DNA of 39,478 nt from Phycisphaeraceae bacterium. GTDB taxonomy: Bacteria > Planctomycetota > Phycisphaerae > Phycisphaerales > Phycisphaeraceae. How positions within the stretch are numbered: position 1 is the stretch's first letter; every line of letters begins with the position of its first letter. The notes beneath the pieces are model-generated. The model was not told where the DNA came from. It made no database searches and saw only the letters and a program-made list of their open reading frames with translations. Position numbers and translations under genes: made by a program. This document shows positions 32,449 to 39,478 of the stretch, piece by piece. The stretch is from assembly GCA_002686995.1 (NCBI GenBank), contig NYZC01000184.1:1-39478 (forward strand), read 5' to 3'.

Positions 32449-35400
32449 TCACTTCAGCCAGAACAGCAGGTTGCTGAGCGAGTCGATGAAGGCCTGCTGA
32501 TCGAACAGCCCGCCGACGGACGGGAACTCGTCCGTGTCGACGCCGGAGGTGCCGATCACGGGATTGATCAGGAAGTCGTCGGGGAAGATCGAGCCCGGTC
32601 CGCCGGCGATGATGTTCAGCTGGTCCGGCAACACCGTGTCGCTCGGATCGCCGTCGTTGTTCGGGTCGTCCACTTCGGTGTCGCGCAGCGTATGGTTCAA
32701 TCCCAGCACGTGCGCCAGCTCGTGCACGGTGGTGCCGGCGATGCCCTCCGAGAACTCGCGCGTCAGGGCGTCGGGGTCGCCGGGGTCGCTGATGCCGAAC
32801 GTCGCGCCGACGAAGTTCTGTACGAACGTGATCGCTTCGTCCGCCTTGTCGAGGTTCGCGAAATCGACGTGGCTCGCAACCCCGTACAGGTCGGGAATCG
32901 TGTCGAGCTGACCGATGTACAGGATCGTGAAGTCGGTGGCGGGGTCGAGACCGGACAGCCTGGGGTCGGTCAGCGTGAAGAACAGCCCGTCGGTTGCCGT
33001 CTCGAACGCCGTCAGGTCGCCGCCCAGAAGCTGCACGTTCAACTGGCCGAGCGGATGCGACGCCGGCGTGTCGCGATAGCCCTCGAGGATCAGTTCGACG
33101 ATGCCGACCACGGGGTCGCCGTCCTCGCCGGTCCCGCCGAAGATCATCAGCTCGCGCTTGTCGGCGAGCAGCGGGTTGATCACGCCCGGGTCGAACGGCT
33201 CGACGGCGTCGCCCTCGTGCAGGTCGATCTCGCGAACGATGCCGCCGTCGAAGTTGAGGTAGACCAGCTGCTTCGGCTCCTGCGCGCCGGCGAGGTTGTT
33301 GTTCTCGCCGATCGTGTTGCTGATGTAGGCGATCGGCTCTTCCGGCGGCAGGTCGCCGAGGCCGAGATCGGTCGACGCGAGGTTCACCGTCACGACGTAG
33401 GTGCCGACCTCCAGCGAGTTCGCCAGGCCGGGCTTGCCGACCAGCACGAAGTACTCGAGGTCCGTCGTGTCGAAGCCGCCCGGTGCGCCGGCGTCCTCGA
33501 CCGGCGGCAGCTCGAAGCTCATGATCTGCTCCGGAAGCAGGTCCGGATCGAACTCGAAGTTGGGCGACTCCTCGAGGCCGTTGTCCTCCCAGCGCGTGAG
33601 CATCTCGAACCTGTCGTCCGACGGGTCGAGCGGCGTGCCCTGGTCGTCGAGCACGAACACGCCCGTCAGGATCGGGAACTCGGCCTCGGTCGTAACGCTG
33701 AGGAACTGGTACGCGTCCGCCATGATCCGGTAGACGTCGACGTCGGTGACGTTCTCCAGTCTCGACGTCAGCGCGAGCGGGCCGCTGTCGACGGTGAGGT
33801 CCAGCGGTTCCGATGCGAGCGCCTCGACGAAGTCGTCGGGGGCGTCGGTCAGGATGAACTCGAGCGTCACGCTGTCGTCGCCGGACTGACCGCCCTCCAG
33901 GCCGTCGCCGTCGACGTCGAGAATCGAGCCCAGGAAGTCCTCCCCGGTCTCGACGATGCCGTCCTGGTTGAAATCGCGCAGCACGCTGCGGAGGCCGGAG
34001 CGATCGTGAATCGTCGGCGACATCTCGAGATCCGCGGCCGTGATCGGGTCGCCCGCAAGGTTCAGCGTGCGGCCGAAGAGCGTGATCTTGACCCGGTCGC
34101 CGAAACCTTCCGGGCGGCGCAGCGTCAGGACGCCCTGCGTGCGCCCGTCGTCGGCGAGGCGGTTGTCGTACGAGAGGATCGTGCCGCCGTCGTCGATGAT
34201 GCTGTCGTCCGCGTCACGAATCTCGATGCTGCCGGGCACGTCCACGACGTCGTCGACGTCGCCGTCGTCGTTGCCGTCGAACGCGAGCGTGAACGTGGAG
34301 GTGTCGACGGACTCGCTGAAGAGGATCTCGATCTGGGTGTCCCCGAGGATCGTCGACGACTCGACCTGCACCGGGCCGGTCGGATCGTCGAGCGTCCGGG
34401 GGGTCAGCGCGAATCCGAAGGCGCCCAGCGACGCGCGATCGACACCGCCGGCGGCCACGACCACGGGCAGCCTGCCGTCGGCCGCCGCGGTGTTGGTGAT
34501 CTGGCCCTGCATGGTGAGCCGGCCGACGGTGCCCGTGAACAGGCCGCCGGCCTGGGCCGAATCCGCCTCGCGCACGTCGTCGGCCGCCGCGTTGCCCGAG
34601 TACGCACGGTTGTCGTCGGGCAGGTTGTTCGGGTTGCTGCTCCCGGCCTCGACGCTCGGCAGCACCGCGATCGCCAGGACGCCGTCGTTGAACACGCCCT
34701 TGAACGTCGCGCTGTCGAGCGAGCCGCCGGTCAGCAGGTCGTCCGGCGTGTTGTAGACGCCGTCCGGGCCGACCCACGCGCCGAAGGAGTAGACGCCGCC
34801 CTCGGTGTCGCCGTTGACCGTCAGGCGGCCGGACTCGAGTCCGGCCGCGAACAGGCCGAGGTCCACGTCGTTGAACGTCGCCTGGTCGGCGCCGAACCGG
34901 GTCGCGATCAGGCCGCTGTGGTTGCCGTCGACGTTGATCGATCGGGCCCGTCCGTCGACCAGCACGCGGCTGCCCGCCTCGGTGCCGTCGTCGAGGTTGA
35001 CGCCCGCGGCGTCGCCGTGAATGAGCACGTCGGCGGCCGGTCCGAGGGTGCCGCCGATGGTGAGGCGGCGGTCCACCCGGCCCAGTTCGACCAGGCCGTC
35101 CTGGTCGCCGGTGTACGAGATCGTGCCGGCGTCGAGGTTCACGAGCAGGTCGCTGCCGGGCAGCGCTGCCGCGTCGAACTTGAGCGTACCGGCCGACTCG
35201 GTGAGGACCCGCCCGGCCACGTCGCCGCCGGCCTGGTCGAGCCGGCTGATCGTGGACGTCGCGCGCACGATGCCGCTCGCGCTGATCTCGCCCGCGATCT
35301 TCATGCGATCGATCGAGCGGGCCAGGATGCTGCCGGCGAGGGCGCCGGCGAGATCGAACTGGCTGATCGCGGCGCCGGTCACGAGGTTGCCCGCGAAATC

Positions 35401-38400
35401 CCCGGTGATCGAGACGCGCCCGAAACTGTTGCCTTCGGTCGTCACGCGGCTCGTGAACGTGCCCGGACCCGTGATGCTCATGGTCGAGATGGAGTCGGCC
35501 GACAGGCCGACGTTCGACAGTGCGGACTGGGTGAAGCCGTTGAAGCTGACGAACCGGTCGTTGTCGACGTCGATGCCGACGAGCACGGCCGGGGCCACGC
35601 TGGTGTCGAACGTGATGCGGTTCACGCCTTCGGCGACGGCGCCCGGCTCGAGCGTCGGGGCGATCGTCGCATCGTCGGGATCGATCGAGACCAGCCGGTT
35701 GAGACCTTCGTCGAGGCCCATGAGGATCAGGTCGTCGTCGTTGTGCTCGATGTCCGCGATGTCGACGACACGTCCGGTGGCCGGATTCGTGAACGTGCCC
35801 GCCGCCTTGATCAGCAGGCCGGTGGCCGTGTCGTACCGGAACAGGCGATCGTCCTCGGTCGCGACGAACAGTTCGCCCGAGCCGCCCGCGCTGTTGTCCA
35901 CGGACATGCCGGCGACGGCGCCGGTGAGCGGCGCGCCGTCGTCGTCGACGGTCAGGACCGCCCGCCGCGTGAACGTGCCGTCGGTCGGATCGATCACGCC
36001 GAGTGTACGGCTCGTGTCGGCGCCGCTGGTGAAGAACGCGCCGCCGGGGACGTCGCCCGGATCGTCCGTGTCGCCGTCGCGCATCGGCAGGCCGCCGTCG
36101 TCGAAGTTGTCGCCCGTGTCGTAGGCGTAGGTCGGGGCGTTCGCGTCCGGATCGACGAGGAAACTGGTTGAGCGGGTCGTGAACGCGTCGACGAACGGAT
36201 CGAGCAGGCCGGCCTCGCCGATGATCGCCGAGTCGGTCCCCGGCGCCGTCGTGCTCACGGTGATGATCTGGCCGGTGCCGCCGGCCGTGTCGTACGCGGT
36301 GAGCATGCCGTCCGCGTTGAAGCCCATGCCGCCGATGTCCGTGTCGGCGCCGCCGATCTTGACGGCGCCCACCGTGAACACGGCGCCCGAAACGTCGATC
36401 AGCACGAGGACGTCCTCGGCGCCGACACGACGGATCGCGTGAATCGTGCCGAACTCGTCGATCGCCATGGCCGTGAAGTCGTCGGTGATCGGGCCGCCGT
36501 CGTCGAGCGGCACGGCCGGGAGGAAGGGCGAGAGGGGGCTGGTCAGGTTGACGATGCCGTCGCCGACGGAGGTCGTCGTGTCCAGGGCCGCGAGCGCGGC
36601 GCCGGCGCCGTCCGGGCCCTCGCCGTCGCGATCGGAGACGATGGCCACCAGGACGCCGAACGGAGAGTAAGTGATCGTGCGCACGATCGCCTCGCCGACC
36701 GCGTCGCCCGGATTCCCGGAGCGGAACTCGTTGTTGAAGATGTCGCGCACGTCGCCGATGGGCGAGATGCGGCCCGACGTCATGTCGATGTCCACGACCA
36801 CGTCGCGGAAGAAGTCGAACTCGTCGTCGCCGTCGGTGTCCACGCCGGCCGTCTCAACGGCCACGATCCGTCCGAACGCGCTCGCGGCGAGTCCGCGCAG
36901 GTCGGCGGGCGCCGAATCCGTGTCGACGAGGCTGCCCAGCGTCTGTGACGGCGTGGGATTGAACAGCTCGGCCACGCCCAGCAGCGGGTTGTCGAAGTCG
37001 ATGGCGTCGAGGACGAGGTCCTCACCGGTCTGCGCGTCGGTGACGCTGAAGGGACCGGTGAGCACCAAGCCCGTCGCCGTGTCGACCTGGGACAGCTCGT
37101 TGAGCACCGGGTCGTAGACCCACGTCGCGCCGGTGTCGTCGATCGCGATCAGGCTCACGTCGTCGGTGGGCGTCGCCGCCAGATCGCTGATCAGGCCGTT
37201 GGTGCCTGTGCCCTCGACGATCTCGAGGTTCTTGATCTGTCCCGCGATCCGCAGGGCAAGCTCGCCCATCTCCTCGATGGTGAGCTTGCTCACGTCGCCG
37301 CCGATGACGCCGGTGACGCCGTCGGCGAACGTGCCGAATCCGTAGTCGCTGGCGGTGGCGTCGAACCAGAGATCGGGGCTCGCCGCCACACCGTCGCCGC
37401 CGATGGCGCCGTCATAGCTGAAGTGCCCGAGCTTGGCGTCGTCGTCGGTCAGGATGCGCCCGATGGTCTTGCCGCCGGTGATCGTCAGCGCCGCCCGCCC
37501 ATCGGTGCCGCTGACGACGAGCGTGTCGATGGTGTCGGGATCGCCGGGCGTGTCGTGGATGTCGATCGTCGCGCCGACGGGGCTGCCTGACAGCGCAATG
37601 GTGAGGCCCTCGAAGAACAGCGATCCGCCCGTCGGCACCGACGCCGCGAATGGCTCGAGCGGGCTGCCGAGGTCGTCGGTCAGGTCGCTGATGGCGTAGC
37701 TCACGTCGGTGTTGACGATGGGCGAGCCCGAGATGCGGTTCGAGGAGATGCCGCCGTCGGAAAGCACGTAGCTGGCCGCGTCGATCGTGGCCGCGACGCT
37801 GCCGAAACGACTGTCGCCGCCACCGTCGGGCAGGACGTTGCCGGTGTCGGGGATGAACACGCGGTCGGCGTTGACGCCGATGCCAGTGCCGAACGCGCCG
37901 TCGTCGCCGGGATCCACGCCCGCGGTCAGGCTGCTGTCGATGATCGTCGAGCCGGCGGTGATCGAGCTGAAATCGCCGTTGAACAGGCGACGGTCCGTGC
38001 CGCTTCGCGCCGCGTTGCGCTCGACGTCGTCGAACAGCGGCGTGAGGTCGTCCTGGACCGCACGGATCGCCGTGCTGCCGAGATTGAAGCCGCTCGAGAC
38101 CGAGCTGTCGATGATGCTGGCGCTCGCCGAGAGCCGGTCGAACGGGCCGCCGGCGGCGACGACCGAATCGCTGATCGCCGTGGCCGAGAACCGGCCGATC
38201 CCGCCCATGCCGGCGTGCTCGCCGAAGTCGGCGGCGGACGGCGTCGCCGCGAACTCGTGGTCGAGACCGCTCTGGATGCCGGCCTGGATCAGGCTGTTGG
38301 AGACGCCGCCGGAAATCGTGAACTGCGTCAGGTCGAGACCCGACGTGATCACGGCCCCGTCGACCGCGCCGGCCGTCCAGCGGCCGCCCGTCCCGTCGAC

Positions 38401-39478
38401 GATGACGTCGCCGAAGATCGTGCCGGTGACGCCGAGCTGGTCGAGATTGCCGGTAAAGACCTGCCTCGAACCGGCCAGGACGTCGCCGCCGACGGTGAGG
38501 CGCGTGTTGGCGTCGATGACGCTGCGACCGCCCAGGTCGCCGCCGATCGTCAGGCGGCTGCCGCGCGCGGCCGGGCCGAGGTCGAGATCGCCGGTGACAT
38601 CGCCGCCGATCTTGAGGGTCGGGGCCTCGCCGGCCGCCACGCTGGGGCGCGGGTCGCCGCCGCCGTCGAGGTTCTTCGTGTTCGCTTCGATGCCGCCGTC
38701 CACGCTCAGGGACTTGAGCACGTCGTCGATCTCGATCACGGCCCCGTCGCGGACCGAGCCGGAGAACTTGAACGTGCCGCCCGACCGGGCGCGGATTTCC
38801 GCCGGGTCGTCGCCGTTACCGAAGTCGGAGCCTGCCGTGACAGTGATCTTGTCGATCGAGCCGTTGCCGGCGCGGACAGACCCGAGCAGGTCGCCGCCCT
38901 TGATCGAGAGGTTCCTGACGTCGCCGAAGCTGCTGGCGACCAGGGCGCCGGGCTTGACGCTGCCGGAGGTGAGATCGAACTTCACGATATCGGAGCCGGC
39001 GACGATCTCCGTGCCGGCGGCCACGTGACCGCCGCTGATCGAGATGCGCTTCGCCTCGCCGAAGATCTTGACGTCACCGGCGAGAATGTCAGTGCCCGTG
39101 GTGGCGGCGTCCGCCGTCACCATGATGTTCTTCGCGTCGCCCTCGATGATCACGTCGCCCGTGACGCTGCCGGTCGCGATGAACGTGCCCACGTCGCCCT
39201 GCACGAGCAGGTCGAGCCCGAGGTCCGAGCCGGCCGTCGTCTTGCTCGTGCCGACGTTGATCTTGTTGAGGTCGCCGCGGACGGTCAGGTTCTCACCGGC
39301 CGCGCCCAGGCCGCCCGCGACGTCGATCGTGCCGACGCTGCCCTCGACCAGCAGCGAGCCCTCGACGAGGTCGCCCCCGAGGATGAACTTGTTGAGGGCC
39401 GTCTTCTTCGCGTTCGTGCCGCGAATCGTCACGTCACCCGCAAGGTCGTCGCCGACCTCGAAGGTGCCGACGACGCCG
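32449..39478 (-). CDS. Giant surface protein with beta-solenoid repeats and C-terminal metzincin-like domain (N-terminus outside window)
   Basis: At least 2342 codons are open, and the frame runs out of the window at 39478. A GTG at 39432 is not a likely start, since the codons upstream continue the same repeat. From the N-terminal side: short repeats of the form VTGDVIIEGDAKNI / GDLNKINVG (about 37600-39478), typical of a beta-solenoid; a propeller-like region with DTATGLL-type strands (35500-37300); a second solenoid region (34480-35480); an SbsA-like Ig domain with ILFSESVDTSTFTLAFDG (around 34300); EF-hand-like DFNQDGIVETGEDF (about 33960); PPC-like sandwiches (33340-33850). The last is a metalloprotease-like domain with HELAHVLGLNH at 32692-32724. 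The usual Met-turn is absent. An extracellular location is inferred from composition. Confidence 0.87.
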   Translation of the reverse strand, partial: GVVGTFEVGDDLAGDVTIRGTNAKKTALNKFILGGDLVEGSLLVEGSVGTIDVAGGLGAAGENLTVRGDLNKINVGTSKTTAGSDLGLDLLVQGDVGTFIATGSVTGDVIIEGDAKNIMVTADAATTGTDILAGDVKIFGEAKRISISGGHVAAGTEIVAGSDIVKFDLTSGSVKPGALVASSFGDVRNLSIKGGDLLGSVRAGNGSIDKITVTAGSDFGNGDDPAEIRARSGGTFKFSGSVRDGAVIEIDDVLKSLSVDGGIEANTKNLDGGGDPRPSVAAGEAPTLKIGGDVTGDLDLGPAARGSRLTIGGDLGGRSVIDANTRLTVGGDVLAGSRQVFTGNLDQLGVTGTIFGDVIVDGTGGRWTAGAVDGAVITSGLDLTQFTISGGVSNSLIQAGIQSGLDHEFAATPSAADFGEHAGMGGIGRFSATAISDSVVAAGGPFDRLSASASIIDSSVSSGFNLGSTAIRAVQDDLTPLFDDVERNAARSGTDRRLFNGDFSSITAGSTIIDSSLTAGVDPGDDGAFGTGIGVNADRVFIPDTGNVLPDGGGDSRFGSVAATIDAASYVLSDGGISSNRISGSPIVNTDVSYAISDLTDDLGSPLEPFAASVPTGGSLFFEGLTIALSGSPVGATIDIHDTPGDPDTIDTLVVSGTDGRAALTITGGKTIGRILTDDDAKLGHFSYDGAIGGDGVAASPDLWFDATASDYGFGTFADGVTGVIGGDVSKLTIEEMGELALRIAGQIKNLEIVEGTGTNGLISDLAATPTDDVSLIAIDDTGATWVYDPVLNELSQVDTATGLVLTGPFSVTDAQTGEDLVLDAIDFDNPLLGVAELFNPTPSQTLGSLVDTDSAPADLRGLAASAFGRIVAVETAGVDTDGDDEFDFFRDVVVDIDMTSGRISPIGDVRDIFNNEFRSGNPGDAVGEAIVRTITYSPFGVLVAIVSDRDGEGPDGAGAALAALDTTTSVGDGIVNLTSPLSPFLPAVPLDDGGPITDDFTAMAIDEFGTIHAIRRVGAEDVLVLIDVSGAVFTVGAVKIGGADTDIGGMGFNADGMLTAYDTAGGTGQIITVSTTAPGTDSAIIGEAGLLDPFVDAFTTRSTSFLVDPDANAPTYAYDTGDNFDDGGLPMRDGDTDDPGDVPGGAFFTSGADTSRTLGVIDPTDGTFTRRAVLTVDDDGAPLTGAVAGMSVDNSAGGSGELFVATEDDRLFRYDTATGLLIKAAGTFTNPATGRVVDIADIEHNDDDLILMGLDEGLNRLVSIDPDDATIAPTLEPGAVAEGVNRITFDTSVAPAVLVGIDVDNDRFVSFNGFTQSALSNVGLSADSISTMSITGPGTFTSRVTTEGNSFGRVSITGDFAGNLVTGAAISQFDLAGALAGSILARSIDRMKIAGEISASGIVRATSTISRLDQAGGDVAGRVLTESAGTLKFDAAALPGSDLLVNLDAGTISYTGDQDGLVELGRVDRRLTIGGTLGPAADVLIHGDAAGVNLDDGTEAGSRVLVDGRARSINVDGNHSGLIATRFGADQATFNDVDLGLFAAGLESGRLTVNGDTEGGVYSFGAWVGPDGVYNTPDDLLTGGSLDSATFKGVFNDGVLAIAVLPSVEAGSSNPNNLPDDNRAYSGNAAADDVREADSAQAGGLFTGTVGRLTMQGQITNTAAADGRLPVVVAAGGVDRASLGAFGFALTPRTLDDPTGPVQVESSTILGDTQIEILFSESVDTSTFTLAFDGNDDGDVDDVVDVPGSIEIRDADDSIIDDGGTILSYDNRLADDGRTQGVLTLRRPEGFGDRVKITLFGRTLNLAGDPITAADLEMSPTIHDRSGLRSVLRDFNQDGIVETGEDFLGSILDVDGDGLEGGQSGDDSVTLEFILTDAPDDFVEALASEPLDLTVDSGPLALTSRLENVTDVDVYRIMADAYQFLSVTTEAEFPILTGVFVLDDQGTPLDPSDDRFEMLTRWEDNGLEESPNFEFDPDLLPEQIMSFELPPVEDAGAPGGFDTTDLEYFVLVGKPGLANSLEVGTYVVTVNLASTDLGLGDLPPEEPIAYISNTIGENNNLAGAQEPKQLVYLNFDGGIVREIDLHEGDAVEPFDPGVINPLLADKRELMIFGGTGEDGDPVVGIVELILEGYRDTPASHPLGQLNVQLLGGDLTAFETATDGLFFTLTDPRLSGLDPATDFTILYIGQLDTIPDLYGVASHVDFANLDKADEAITFVQNFVGATFGISDPGDPDALTREFSEGIAGTTVHELAHVLGLNHTLRDTEVDDPNNDGDPSDTVLPDQLNIIAGGPGSIFPDDFLINPVIGTSGVDTDEFPSVGGLFDQQAFIDSLSNLLFWLK

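Noticed and set aside
32338-36171. A 1277-codon plus-strand open frame
   Set aside because: It is the antisense shadow of the second giant protein, where the minus strand encodes a recognisable metzincin motif and Ig-like and PPC-like domains.

Overview
The window looks like chromosomal DNA of a high-GC planctomycete-type bacterium, perhaps Phycisphaerae-like. The clues are an LEPR-XLL motif at the N-terminus of a giant protein, dockerin-like EF-hand pairs preceded by a 'GTAW...' module familiar from planctomycete surface proteins, two short proteins with PEP-CTERM tails, and very long secreted-type proteins made of PKD, PPC, RTX-like and beta-solenoid segments. The taxonomic call is inference. 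I see no rRNA, complete tRNA, CRISPR array, insertion sequence or phage gene.

Layout. 1-5309 (+): a heptamer repeat array abuts a promoter-like box. Then follows a tightly overlapping operon for glycolate oxidase (glcD, glcE, glcF) with a cytochrome P450 as its fourth gene. 5367-19172 (-): a giant LEPR-XLL/RTX/PKD/PPC/dockerin-like protein of about 4600 codons, broken by one in-frame TAG at 17709-17711. 19450-21396 (-): an orphan 648-aa protein. 21484-22377 (+): a tandem GNAT acetyltransferase. 22431-24467 (-): an alkaline-phosphatase-superfamily protein fused to TPRs. 24672-25481 (-): a PEP-CTERM protein. 25771-29209 (+): a fatty acyl-AMP ligase/carrier didomain protein followed by a second P450, a plausible two-gene acyl-modifying unit. 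29432-30414 (+): a second PEP-CTERM gene, frameshifted by a 14-bp tandem duplication. 30541-31890 (+): dihydroorotase (pyrC). 31981-32316 (-): clpS. 32449-39478 (-): a second giant surface protein ending in a metzincin-like protease, with its N-terminus outside the window.

Three themes stand out. (1) Two near-identical pairs of promoter-like sequences lie 6-8 nt from start codons that lack Shine-Dalgarno sites: glcD/clpS and pyrC/the 648-aa gene. They suggest leaderless mRNAs. (2) Short tandem duplications (7, 9, 10, 12 and 14 bp) recur at gene ends, in a promoter and inside genes, and one destroys a reading frame. (3) Extracellular genes carry disabling lesions (the TAG and the 14-bp insertion) while the rest of each frame stays intact, so the lesions are recent, programmed, or sequencing errors.

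I do not see a clearly new defence or mobile system. The most system-like candidates are the glcDEF-P450 operon and the FAAL-carrier/P450 pair.
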